NCBI GenBank assembly: GCA_013823855.1
Contig: PNMW01000007.1
Coordinates: 147,936 to 211,935, forward strand
Length of the DNA stretch: 64,000 bases
Origin: Lysobacteraceae bacterium
GTDB lineage: Bacteria; Pseudomonadota; Gammaproteobacteria; Nevskiales; Nevskiaceae
Reading direction: 5' to 3'
The notes below the pieces were generated by a model. The model did no database searches. It was given only the letters and a program-made list of their open reading frames with translations, and was not told the DNA's origin. Position 1 is the stretch's first letter, and every line of letters starts with the position of its first letter. The translations under genes were made by a program, and so were the position numbers. Below are positions 27,114 to 35,367 of this stretch, piece by piece.

Positions 27114-28994
27114 ATGTCGCTTCGCGTCACCGCTCTGCTTGCCCCGCTGTTTGCCGACCGCCGACGCCTCGCCGTCGCCGCGCCTGCCCTTTGCGTGCTC
27201 GCGCTGGCCGGCTGGGCAATCGGCAAGAATCTGGTCGCCTTCTTCAAGGCGCTGGCGGCACAGTCTCCGGCAGTCATCGCCGCGACCGTGATCGGCAGTC
27301 TGGCCGCCGCAGTGCTGGTCTGGCGTGCCCGCGGCCACCTCGATCTGCACCGCGAGCGCCTGCTGCTGCTTGGCGGCCGGGTCCAGGACGCGATCGAGGT
27401 GCTGGCGCCGACGGTGCTGGCGACCACCGTGTTCCTGGCCGGCGCCGTGCTGCTGATCTCCGGCGCCACGCCGGCCGTCGACAGCCGACTGGCCGGGCTC
27501 GCCGAGTGGATTCCGCTGAGCCTGCTGGAGTTCTCGCACATGGTCGGCAGCGCGGTCGGCCTGGGTCTGCTGATCCTCGCTCGTGGCCTGTACCGGCGGC
27601 TCGATGGCGCCTGGTGGATGACCCTGGTGCTGCTGGCCGCCGGCGCGGTCGCTTCGATGCTCAAGGGCCTCGACTACGAGGAAGCGCTGCTGCTGTCGGC
27701 GATCCTGCTGGTGCTGCTCAGCTCCCACGAACGCTTCTACCGGCGCGCCTCGCTGCTCGAAGTGCGCGATTCGCGGCTGTGGCTGTCCGCCACGCTGGCG
27801 GTGGTGGCGCTGGCGGTCTGGCTGTCGATGCTGTCGTACCACGACCTCAGCTTCAGCGAGGAAGTGTGGTGGCGCTTCGCCTTCGACGAACAGACGCCGC
27901 GGCTGATGCGCGCCGGCCTGCTGACCGCGCTGATGATGGCCGGCTTCATGCTCTGGCGGCTGTTGAGTCCGACCCGTACCGAGCCGGTCCCGCCCGATGC
28001 CGCCGCGCTGCAGCGGGCGGCCGAAATCATCGCCCGGCACGGCGGCGGCACGCTTGCCAATCTGGCGCTGCTCGGCGACAAGCAGCTGCTGTTCCATGCC
28101 GACGGCGACGCTTTCATCATGTACCAGCGCTCCGGCCGCAGCCTGATCGCGCTGGGCGATCCGGCCGGCAATCCGGCCAAGTTCGAAGCGCTGGCCTGGT
28201 CGTACCGGGAGCTGTGCGACCGCAATGCCTGCTGGCCGGTGTTCTACCAGGTATCGCCGGACCAGCTGCCGCTGTATCTGGACCTCGGCCTGTCGCTGGC
28301 CAAGCTCGGCGAGGAAGCGCGGGTGTTCCTGCCCAGGTTCAGTCTCGACGGCACCCGCAACGCCAAGCAGCGCAACAAGCACCACCGGGCCACCCGCGAA
28401 GGCGCCAGCTTCGTGATGCTGCGGCCGGACGAGGTCGAGGCGCGGCTGTCCGAACTGCAGGCGATCTCCGATGACTGGCTGACCGGCAAGTCGGTCGCCG
28501 AGAAGGGTTTTTCTGTCGGCCGCTTCGATCCCGACTACCTGAGCCGCTTCCACTGCGCCTGCGTGCTGCGCGAGGGCCGGATCGTCGCCTTCGCCAACCT
28601 GTGGCTGGGCGGCGCGGCGAAGGAAGAATTCGCGATCGACCTGATGCGCTACGGCGCCGAGGCGCCGAAGGGCGTCATGGACTTCCTGTTCATCGAGCTG
28701 ATGTTCTGGGGCCGCGACCAGGGCTATCGCTGGTTCAACCTTGGCATGGCGCCGCTGGCCGGGCTGGAACGTCATCCGCTGGCGCCGTTCTGGCACAAGG
28801 TGGGACGAATCGTGCATCGCTATGGCGAGCCGTTCTACAACTTCGACGGCCTGCGCCAGTACAAGGACAAGTTCTCGCCCGAGTGGCGGCCGCGTTACCT
28901 CGCTTCACCCGGCGGCCTGGTGCTGCCTCGCGTCATGGTCGATACCGCGGCACTGATTGCCGGCGGCATCAAGGAAGTCATCTGGAAGTCATGA
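27114..28994 (+). CDS. mprF: Phosphatidylglycerol lysyltransferase (MprF/LpiA type)
   Basis: Transfers an amino acid, usually lysine, from aminoacyl-tRNA to phosphatidylglycerol, giving a positively charged membrane lipid. The 626-aa product has a shortened N-terminal membrane part with about seven hydrophobic segments and a complete C-terminal synthase domain (DUF2156, about 310-610): LGDPAGNPAKFEALAWSYRE, RNKHHRATREGASF, MDFLFIELMFWGRDQGYRWF and NLGMAPLAGLE. Classical MprF has more transmembrane helices and about 850 aa. The following acvB overlaps by 4 bp, as in the Agrobacterium lpiA-acvB operon, so 'LpiA' may be the better name. Confidence 0.92.
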   Translation: MSLRVTALLAPLFADRRRLAVAAPALCVLALAGWAIGKNLVAFFKALAAQSPAVIAATVIGSLAAAVLVWRARGHLDLHRERLLLLGGRVQDAIEVLAPTVLATTVFLAGAVLLISGATPAVDSRLAGLAEWIPLSLLEFSHMVGSAVGLGLLILARGLYRRLDGAWWMTLVLLAAGAVASMLKGLDYEEALLLSAILLVLLSSHERFYRRASLLEVRDSRLWLSATLAVVALAVWLSMLSYHDLSFSEEVWWRFAFDEQTPRLMRAGLLTALMMAGFMLWRLLSPTRTEPVPPDAAALQRAAEIIARHGGGTLANLALLGDKQLLFHADGDAFIMYQRSGRSLIALGDPAGNPAKFEALAWSYRELCDRNACWPVFYQVSPDQLPLYLDLGLSLAKLGEEARVFLPRFSLDGTRNAKQRNKHHRATREGASFVMLRPDEVEARLSELQAISDDWLTGKSVAEKGFSVGRFDPDYLSRFHCACVLREGRIVAFANLWLGGAAKEEFAIDLMRYGAEAPKGVMDFLFIELMFWGRDQGYRWFNLGMAPLAGLERHPLAPFWHKVGRIVHRYGEPFYNFDGLRQYKDKFSPEWRPRYLASPGGLVLPRVMVDTAALIAGGIKEVIWKS

Positions 28995-30502
28995 AACAAC
29001 TCGTCCTCGCCGCGGCCCTCGCTGTGCATTCCCTGTCGTCGCTGGCCGCCGCCCCGGCGACAGTCCCCGTGCCGCCACCGCCGTCGGCGCCGGCCGCCGT
29101 GCCGGCCGTCGAGACGCTCAGCCACGGCAAGTTCGAGAACGTCCGCGTGCACCGGCCGCTCGGCACGCCGAAGGCCTTCGTGCTGTTCCTGTCCGGCGAT
29201 GGTGGCTGGACCTCGCGCGATCGCGGCGGCGCCCAGGCGATGGTCGACGCCCTGGTCGCCGACGGCGCGATGGTCGTCGCAATCGACACGCCGCACCTGC
29301 TGAGCAGCTTCGAGGCCGATGGCGGCGACTGCGTCTACGCGGTCGGCGATTTCGAGAACCTCAGCCACTTCGTGCAGGCCTGGGCGCATCTGCCGACCTA
29401 CCTCCCGCCGATCCTCGCCGGCCACGCCGCCGGCGCCACACTCGCCTACGGGGTGCTGGCACAGGCAGAAAAGGGCAGCTTCGCCGGCGCGATGACCACC
29501 GCGTTCTGCCCGGACCTGAACCTGGCCAAGCCGTTCTGCGCCGGCAATGGTGCCGACCAGGCGCCCTTCGACAAGGACAGCGGCGGCATCCAGTTCCTGC
29601 CGACCCGCACGCTGGCCGCGCCCTGGGTGAGCCTGCATGGCGAGATCGACCAGGTCTGCCCGTTGTCCACCGTCAGCCGTTTCATGAAGGACATGCCGAA
29701 TGCCCGGCTGATCACGGTGCCCAAGGTCGGCCACGCGTTCTCGACCGTCGCCGACTGGCGCGGGCCGTATCGCGACGCCGTCGGCGCCCTGGAGACCACC
29801 CAGAGTCACGACAGCCTGCCGCCGCCGCCGGGTGCCCTGAACGACCTGCCGGTGATCGAGGTCGAGGCCGAAACCGGAACTGGAACCGCCCCCGGCGCGC
29901 TGGCCGATACCTTCGCCGTGCTGGTTTCCGGCGACGGCGGCTGGGCCGGCATCGACAAGGAACTGGCGGTCCATCTGGCCGCCGCCGGCATGCCGGTGGT
30001 CGGCATCGATTCGCTGCGCTACTTCTGGGCCGAGCGGACGCCGGAAGGCTTTGCCAGCGATCTCGAACGCATCGTCCGGCACTATCGCCAGAAGCTCGAA
30101 CGGCCGCGCGTGCTGCTGATCGGCTACTCGCAGGGGGCGGACGTGCTGCCGTTCGCGCTGAACCGCCTGCCGGCGGCGACCCGCAACGAACTCGCGCTGG
30201 TGGTGCTGCTCGGGCTCGCCGAACGGGCCCAGTTCGAATTTCACCTGACCAGCTGGGTCGGCGCCACCGACGGTGGCCTGCCGACGCGGCCGGAAGTCGC
30301 GAAGCTGCAGGCGGTGACGACCAATCCGCCGCTGCTCTGCGTCTGGGGCGAGGAGGACGAGGACGCGATCTGCGGCAGCCTGAGCGGGCCCCGGCTGACC
30401 ACGCTGAAGCTGCCCGGCGGTCACCATTTCGATGGCGATTACGAAGCGCTGGCGAAGAAGCTGCTGGCGGCGATCCCGTCCGCCCGCGTGGTCAAGCGCT
30501 AG
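28991..30502 (+). CDS. acvB: AcvB/VirJ family protein (lysyl-phosphatidylglycerol hydrolase)
   Basis: A 503-aa periplasmic protein with signal peptide (LAAALAVHSLSSLAAA). It carries two copies of the VirJ domain, each beginning LSGDGGWTSRD or VSGDGGWAGID. The second copy has the nucleophile elbow GYSQGAD (Ser380) and GGHHFDGDYEALA near the catalytic His. In the first copy the elbow reads GHAAGAT, with Ala146 where the Ser should be, so only the second half can be active. In Agrobacterium AcvB hydrolyses lysyl-PG made by LpiA; the 4-bp overlap with mprF supports the same role here. Confidence 0.9.
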   Translation: MKQLVLAAALAVHSLSSLAAAPATVPVPPPPSAPAAVPAVETLSHGKFENVRVHRPLGTPKAFVLFLSGDGGWTSRDRGGAQAMVDALVADGAMVVAIDTPHLLSSFEADGGDCVYAVGDFENLSHFVQAWAHLPTYLPPILAGHAAGATLAYGVLAQAEKGSFAGAMTTAFCPDLNLAKPFCAGNGADQAPFDKDSGGIQFLPTRTLAAPWVSLHGEIDQVCPLSTVSRFMKDMPNARLITVPKVGHAFSTVADWRGPYRDAVGALETTQSHDSLPPPPGALNDLPVIEVEAETGTGTAPGALADTFAVLVSGDGGWAGIDKELAVHLAAAGMPVVGIDSLRYFWAERTPEGFASDLERIVRHYRQKLERPRVLLIGYSQGADVLPFALNRLPAATRNELALVVLLGLAERAQFEFHLTSWVGATDGGLPTRPEVAKLQAVTTNPPLLCVWGEEDEDAICGSLSGPRLTTLKLPGGHHFDGDYEALAKKLLAAIPSARVVKR

Positions 30503-30541
30503 GCAGCGACCCCAGCCCGGGTTGCCCGGGCCGATTGGCGA

Positions 30542-32212
30542 TCAGCTGCGCGGCACCTTGATCGTCGCGCCGGCGCGCAGCACGTCGGATTCGCCCAGTC
30601 CGTTGAGTTCGCGGATCTTTTTGATCGAGGTGCTGTAGCGCATCGCGATCGCGCCCAGGGTCTGGCCGGAGCGCACGCGGTGGGTGCGATGGTCGGCGAG
30701 GCTGGTCGCCGCCGAGGCGATGCGTACCGGCTTGGCGGCGGCTGTGGTCCGCGCCGAGGCCAGCAGCACGTCGTCGGCTGGCGCGCCACCGTCGCGGATC
30801 GGCACCTGCAGCTTCGAGCCGGCCTTCAGCTTGGCGCTGCTGGCCAGGTCGTTGGCCGCCAGCAGTTCCCGGGTCGACACGCCGTAGCGCTTGGCGATGC
30901 GCCCCAGCGACTCGCCGCGCTTGACCACATGGAACGCGGTGGTCACCGCCTGGGTGTCGTGGCGCTGGTTCGGCGCGAGCGTCGCATAGGCCTGTTCGAA
31001 GCGCTGGCGCGTGCCGGCCGGCACCCGGATCCAGTCGCCCGCCGGCACCCGCAGCTTGCCGTCGACCACCGATGGCCGATATGCCGGATTGAGGCGGCGG
31101 AATTCGTCGTCGTCGGCGCCGGCGAGCTTGCGCAGCGTGTCGTACGGCACGTAGTCGCGGATCTGCACGGTGTCGAAATGCAGCTGCGGCTCGCGCTGCA
31201 GTTCGCCGTAGTGCTTGCGGTAATCGCGTTCGATCTCGCTGGCGGCAATGAACTCGGCATAGAAGTTCGACGAGGCGAAGCCGAACGACTTGGCGCCGTA
31301 ACGCTCGATCAGGTCGGTCAGCGTGCTGCCGCCCACCGTCTTCAACCCCTTGGCGATGCCGGCGCGGCCGTGGTTGTAGGCGGTCAGCGCCAGCGGCCAG
31401 CTACCCAGCGCGTTGTAGTCGTCGCGCAGGTGGCGGGCGGCGGCGTCGGTGGAGGTCCAGGGATCGCGGCGATCGTCGACGACATTGTTCAGGCGCATGT
31501 AGATGCGCGCCGACGACGGGATGAACTGCCACAGGCCGGCGGCGGCGGCCTTCGAATAGGCCTCGACGTTGAAGCTGGACTCGACCAGCGGCAGCCGGGT
31601 CAGCCGGGTCGGCAGGCCGTAGCTGGCAAAGATCCGTTCCATTTCCGGCAGGTAGCGCCCGGACACCGCCAGTGCCGTGCCGGTGCGTTCGCGGAGTCCG
31701 CGCTGGTAGCGCAGATCGTCGGCGGCCTTCTCGTAGCGCTTCGGGTCGGAACTGCCGCTGTACATCGCGTGAATCTTCGCCTCGGTCAGCGGCAGCTGAT
31801 CCGGGTTGATGCGCTCGCCGCTGTCGAGCCGTGCCTGCAGCGTGCGCAGCGCGGTCTCCACCTCGGTGCGGGCTTCGATTTCTTCCCGCTTCTTCTTGGC
31901 GGCCAGCGCGTTCGGCGCCAGCACTGCGGCATCGGCCCGGAAATCGAGGACCCGGAACACCTTCGACAGATCGTCCTTCGGGTGCAGCACGCTGTTGTGT
32001 TCGGACCAGTCGGCGAACACCTGCTTCCAGAACGCCACTCGCGGCTTGAGGAGGTCCGGGGTCGGGAACAGCGGATCTTCCGGCGTGACTTTGGCGGCCG
32101 GCGCGACGACGGCCGCCGCTGCGGCCCCCGGCAGGTCCCTGGGCAGCTCATCGGCCGACGGCGCTCCCGAAAACGCGGCCAGCAGGACGAGGATCAGGGA
32201 CTTCTTGGTCAT
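30542..32212 (-). CDS. Membrane-bound lytic murein transglycosylase D family protein
   Basis: Cleaves glycan strands of peptidoglycan. The 556-aa product starts with a signal peptide (MTKKSLILVLLAAFSGAPSA) and has an SLT domain around residues 210-350 (PLVESSFNVEAYSKAAAAGL with the catalytic Glu, LTAYNHGRAGI). A weak LysM-like segment is followed by two clear LysM domains at the C-terminus: FHVVKRGESLGRIAKRYGVS and HRVRSGQTLGAIAMRYSTS. No lipobox Cys is seen after the signal, unlike E. coli MltD. The start at 32212 was chosen because it gives the signal peptide. It is convergent with acvB. Confidence 0.9.
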   Translation of the reverse strand: MTKKSLILVLLAAFSGAPSADELPRDLPGAAAAAVVAPAAKVTPEDPLFPTPDLLKPRVAFWKQVFADWSEHNSVLHPKDDLSKVFRVLDFRADAAVLAPNALAAKKKREEIEARTEVETALRTLQARLDSGERINPDQLPLTEAKIHAMYSGSSDPKRYEKAADDLRYQRGLRERTGTALAVSGRYLPEMERIFASYGLPTRLTRLPLVESSFNVEAYSKAAAAGLWQFIPSSARIYMRLNNVVDDRRDPWTSTDAAARHLRDDYNALGSWPLALTAYNHGRAGIAKGLKTVGGSTLTDLIERYGAKSFGFASSNFYAEFIAASEIERDYRKHYGELQREPQLHFDTVQIRDYVPYDTLRKLAGADDDEFRRLNPAYRPSVVDGKLRVPAGDWIRVPAGTRQRFEQAYATLAPNQRHDTQAVTTAFHVVKRGESLGRIAKRYGVSTRELLAANDLASSAKLKAGSKLQVPIRDGGAPADDVLLASARTTAAAKPVRIASAATSLADHRTHRVRSGQTLGAIAMRYSTSIKKIRELNGLGESDVLRAGATIKVPRS

Positions 32213-32365
32213 TCTTGCTGTGCTCGGATCATGCAGCGGGGTGCCGCCTCGAACGGATGCTAGCGCAGCGTTCGCGCGGGCGACAATGAACGACAATCGT
32301 CGCGCGCAACGATCGTTCCAGCGTCACCGTTCCCGTCCCACTTCACTGCCGTTCGGACCCTTCAG

Positions 32366-32806
32366 ATGACCGCCGAAACCCTGTGCCTGCTGGCCGCCGG
32401 CCTGTTCTTCATGACCGCCCTGCTGACCGGCTGGTGGAAGTACCGCTGCATCGCCACCAGCGCCACGGCGACCGCGCCGGTCTATGTCGACATCGCCCAC
32501 CGCACCGCGCTGATGTACTCGTTCTCGGCGCTGCTGCTGCGCGAGTTCGTGCCGTTCTCGCCGCTGGATACCGCCGGTACCCGCTGGGCGGTGGGCGTGC
32601 CGCTGCTGTTCTTCGCGCTGGCGATTGCCAGCTACGTGCTGCACGGCATGCTGCGCGATACCGACAACCAGCTGCGCAGTCCGCACCGGCTCGGCAACCG
32701 CACGCTGCCGGGGATCGCCATCCACGGCTTCATGTGGGCGCTGGCGATCGGCGAGATCGGCGGCTTCGCGATCCTGCTCTGGGGTTTCCTGAAGTCGATC
32801 GCCTGA
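32366..32806 (+). CDS. Small integral membrane protein of unknown function
   Basis: A 146-aa protein with four hydrophobic segments at about 6-24, 48-64, 74-95 and 119-141. HRTALMYSFSALLLREF and FHGLMW-like IHGFMWALAIGEIGGF contain conserved-looking His, Arg and Trp residues inside or beside the membrane segments. I do not recognise the family. Codon use is normal. It lies between the divergent transglycosylase gene and the proline iminopeptidase gene, with a 79-bp gap to the latter. Confidence 0.8.
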   Translation: MTAETLCLLAAGLFFMTALLTGWWKYRCIATSATATAPVYVDIAHRTALMYSFSALLLREFVPFSPLDTAGTRWAVGVPLLFFALAIASYVLHGMLRDTDNQLRSPHRLGNRTLPGIAIHGFMWALAIGEIGGFAILLWGFLKSIA

Positions 32807-32885
32807 GCGCCCGCCCTTTCCCCGGCCCGGCGGAACCACTCGGTTAAGCTAAATGCAATTCACTCGAACCCAACCGCAAGACCCC

Positions 32886-33830
32886 ATGGCCCAGCCTTAT
32901 CCGCCGATCGAGCCGTACCGCACGCATCGTTTGAAGGTGTCCGGGCTGCACGAGATCTATGTCGAGGAAAGCGGCAATCCCCAGGGCAAGGCGGTGATCT
33001 TCGTGCACGGTGGCCCCGGCGGCGGCTGCGAGCCCTGGCACCGGCAGTTCTTCGATCCGAAGCGCTACCGGATCGTGCTGTTCGACCAGCGCGGCTGCGG
33101 TCGCTCCACACCGTATGCCGAGCTGCGCGAGAACAGCACCTGGGATCTGGTCGCCGACATGGAACGGATCCGCGCAACCCTCGGCATCGAGGCCTGGGTG
33201 GTGTTCGGTGGCTCCTGGGGCTCGACCTTGGCGCTGGCCTATGCGGAAACCCACCCGCAGCGGACCCTGGGCCTGATCCTGCGCGGCATCTTCCTGGTCC
33301 GCGACGAGGAGATCCGCTGGTTCTACCAGGAGGGCTGCAACTGGATCTATCCGGACGCCTGGGAACACTACATCGCGCCGATTCCGCTCGCCGAGCGTGG
33401 CGATCTGGTGTCCGCCTACCACCGCCGCCTGACCAGCGACAGCGCCGAGGTGCGCCGCGATGCCGCCAAGAGCTGGAGCATCTGGGAAGGCGCGACCTCG
33501 AAGCTGATTCCGTCGACCGACATGATCGCCCGCTACGGCGGTGACGATTTCGCCGAAGCCTTCGCGCGGATCGAGTGCCACTATTTCGTCAACAAGGGCT
33601 TCCTGCGGCCGAACCAGCTGCTGGAGGACGCGGTGAAGCTGAAGCACATCCCCGGCATGATCGTCCAGGGCCGCTACGACGTGGTCTGTCCGATGAAATC
33701 GGCCTGGGACCTGCACCGTGCCTGGCCGGAAGCCGACCTGCAGGTGGTGTCCGACGCCGGCCATGCCGCCAGCGAGAACGGCACGCTGAGCCGGCTGATC
33801 GATGCCGCGGACCGGTTTGCGCGGATGTAG
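32886..33830 (+). CDS. pip: Proline iminopeptidase
   Basis: Releases N-terminal proline from peptides in the cytoplasm (peptidase family S33). About 314 aa. HGGPGGGCEPWHRQFFDP is the oxyanion loop, DQRGCGRSTPYAEL the family signature, GGSWGSTLALAYAETHP the nucleophile elbow, and IVQGRYDVVCP plus DAGHAAS hold the catalytic Asp and His. MAQPYPPIEPYRTH at 32886 matches the usual N-terminus; an upstream ATG at 32853 would add 11 residues. Neither start has a strong ribosome-binding site. Confidence 0.94.
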   Translation: MAQPYPPIEPYRTHRLKVSGLHEIYVEESGNPQGKAVIFVHGGPGGGCEPWHRQFFDPKRYRIVLFDQRGCGRSTPYAELRENSTWDLVADMERIRATLGIEAWVVFGGSWGSTLALAYAETHPQRTLGLILRGIFLVRDEEIRWFYQEGCNWIYPDAWEHYIAPIPLAERGDLVSAYHRRLTSDSAEVRRDAAKSWSIWEGATSKLIPSTDMIARYGGDDFAEAFARIECHYFVNKGFLRPNQLLEDAVKLKHIPGMIVQGRYDVVCPMKSAWDLHRAWPEADLQVVSDAGHAASENGTLSRLIDAADRFARM

Positions 33831-33851
33831 CGGACGCCGGCGGCAGCCTCG

Positions 33852-33876
33852 CGCAAAGACGCAAAGTCGCCAAAGG
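33852..33876. repeat. CGCAAAGACGCAAAG-type intergenic repeat
   Basis: The 117-bp gap after pip contains CGCAAAGACGCAAAG followed by TCGCCAAAGG, i.e. short tandem copies of CGCAAAG. I remember this motif as a dispersed intergenic repeat in many proteobacterial genomes. One copy is seen in this window, so repetition across the genome is not shown here. Confidence 0.4.
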
Positions 33877-33946
33877 ACAGACGAGGTAAGGACGTTTCCC
33901 GCTGTCGGGCATTCGACGTCTTTTCACCTCCGCGCGAGCATCGCTT

Positions 33947-34417
33947 TCAGCCCACTATCGACAGCCCTTCGTCGCGCTTGATCGCTTCCAGCACCAGTGA
34001 AGAGCGCACGTCCCTGACCCCCGGCAGGCCGATCAGCACCCGCATCGAAAACTCGGCGAACGCGGCGAGATCGGCGACCTGCACGTGCAGCAGGAAGTCC
34101 TGGTCGCCGGTCATCACGTAGCAGGCGCGCACTTCGGGGCGGGCGCGGATCGCCGCTTCGAAGGCTTGCGTGGCGTCCTTCGACTGCCGCTCGATCGCCA
34201 CTCGCACGAAGGCCTCGATGCCCAGGCCGAAAGCCGCTGGATCAAGAATGGCGGCGTAGCGGGCAATCACGCCGGCATCCTCCAGCTTCTTCAGCCGGCG
34301 CTGGCAGGCGGTGGCCGACAACGCCACCTTGTCGGCCAGCTCGACGACCGGGATCCGGCCGTTCGCCTGCAGCTCGGCGAGCATCCTGAGATCGGTGCGG
34401 TCCAGGGTTTCGCGCAT
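33947..34417 (-). CDS. Lrp/AsnC family transcriptional regulator
   Basis: A 156-aa feast/famine regulator: N-terminal winged helix (RTDLRMLAELQANGRIPVVE, ADKVALSATACQRRLKKLED) and a C-terminal RAM domain (about 68-150; ACYVMTGDQDFLLHVQVADL) that binds amino acids. It is divergent from phhA-hpd-hmgA, and a 14-bp inverted repeat covers its own start codon, so it very likely controls phenylalanine/tyrosine catabolism and itself. In Pseudomonas this job is done by PhhR, an unrelated sigma-54-type regulator. Confidence 0.93.
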   Translation of the reverse strand: MRETLDRTDLRMLAELQANGRIPVVELADKVALSATACQRRLKKLEDAGVIARYAAILDPAAFGLGIEAFVRVAIERQSKDATQAFEAAIRARPEVRACYVMTGDQDFLLHVQVADLAAFAEFSMRVLIGLPGVRDVRSSLVLEAIKRDEGLSIVG

Positions 34418-34458
34418 TATTTCGCCTTCATTGGTCTGATAATTGGCGAAATGATGCG
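34413..34458. promoter_or_regulatory. Candidate Lrp-family operator between lrp and phhA
   Basis: Arms CGCATTATTTCGCC (34413-34426) and GGCGAAATGATGCG (34445-34458) form an inverted repeat matching at 13 of 14 positions, with an 18-bp spacer. Arm centres are 32 bp apart, about three helical turns, suiting a dimer of dimers on one DNA face. The left arm covers the lrp ATG, which would give autorepression. Confidence 0.6.
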
Positions 34459-34550
34459 AGATCGCGAGCTTTCACGCATCAGATTGCAGCAAAACGCGGC
34501 GGCTGCCGCGCTACGCTGATGGTCTCGCGGAATCGCGACCGGAGGCCGCC

Positions 34551-35348
34551 GTGATCAAGCCCGTTCCGTACCTGTCGCACTGCCCCGATGCAGACGGTGT
34601 CGTCCGCTATTCGGAGGCCGAACACGCGATCTGGGCCGAACTGCAGGCGCGTCAGAGCGCCGCGATCGCCGCCCATGCCTGCGACGAATTCCGCCACGGG
34701 CTGGACCGGTTGCAGCTGCCGGCCGACCGGATTCCGCAGCTGGCCGAGGTGTCAGCGCGGCTCCGGCGGGAAACCGGCTGGGAAGTCGCCGCAGTGCCGG
34801 CGCTGATTCCGTTTTCCGAATTCTTCGCGCTGCTCGCTGCACGGCGCTTCCCGGCCGCCACCTTCATTCGCCGTCGCGAGCACCTGGACTACCTGCAGGA
34901 GCCGGACATCTTCCACGAGCTGTACGGCCACGCGCCGCTGCTGACCGACCCGGACTTCGCCGCGTTCACCGAAGGCTATGGCCGGATGGGCCTGGCGGCC
35001 TCGAAGGAGGACCGGGTGTTTCTGGCGCGCTTGTACTGGTTCACCGTGGAGTTCGGCCTGCTTCGGCGACCGGGTGGCGGACTCGCGATCTACGGCGGCG
35101 GCATCCTGTCCTCGCCCGGTGAAACCGCCTGGGCGATGAGTCCGGCACCGCTGCTGAAGCCGTTCGAGCTGATCGAGGTGCTGCGCACGCCGTACCGCAT
35201 CGACCTCCTGCAGCCGCAGTACTTCGTGCTCGACCGCCTGCGCGACCTGCAGGCGCTGACCCGGGTCGACCTGCTGGCGGCGATCGCCGAGGCACGCCGG
35301 CTCGGCCTGCATCCGCCGCTGTTTCCGCCGAAGCCGCTGGCGGCCTGA
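34551..35348 (+). CDS. phhA: Phenylalanine-4-hydroxylase
   Basis: Pterin- and non-haem iron-dependent monooxygenase converting phenylalanine to tyrosine. The 265-aa monomeric bacterial form has YLQEPDIFHELYGHAPLL with both iron-ligand His residues, and FTEGYGRMGL followed by RLYWFTVEFGLLR with the Glu ligand. The GTG start has GGAGG five bases upstream. It is the first gene of phhA-hpd-hmgA. The pterin-recycling gene phhB and a tyrosine aminotransferase are not in this window. Confidence 0.96.
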   Translation: MIKPVPYLSHCPDADGVVRYSEAEHAIWAELQARQSAAIAAHACDEFRHGLDRLQLPADRIPQLAEVSARLRRETGWEVAAVPALIPFSEFFALLAARRFPAATFIRRREHLDYLQEPDIFHELYGHAPLLTDPDFAAFTEGYGRMGLAASKEDRVFLARLYWFTVEFGLLRRPGGGLAIYGGGILSSPGETAWAMSPAPLLKPFELIEVLRTPYRIDLLQPQYFVLDRLRDLQALTRVDLLAAIAEARRLGLHPPLFPPKPLAA

Positions 35349-35367
35349 ATCATTCCGAACCTGAGCC

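Noticed and set aside
30515..30531. GCCCGGG-TTG-CCCGGGC hairpin between convergent acvB and mltD
   Set aside because: The stem is only 7 bp and there is no T-run on either strand, so I could not call a terminator with confidence.
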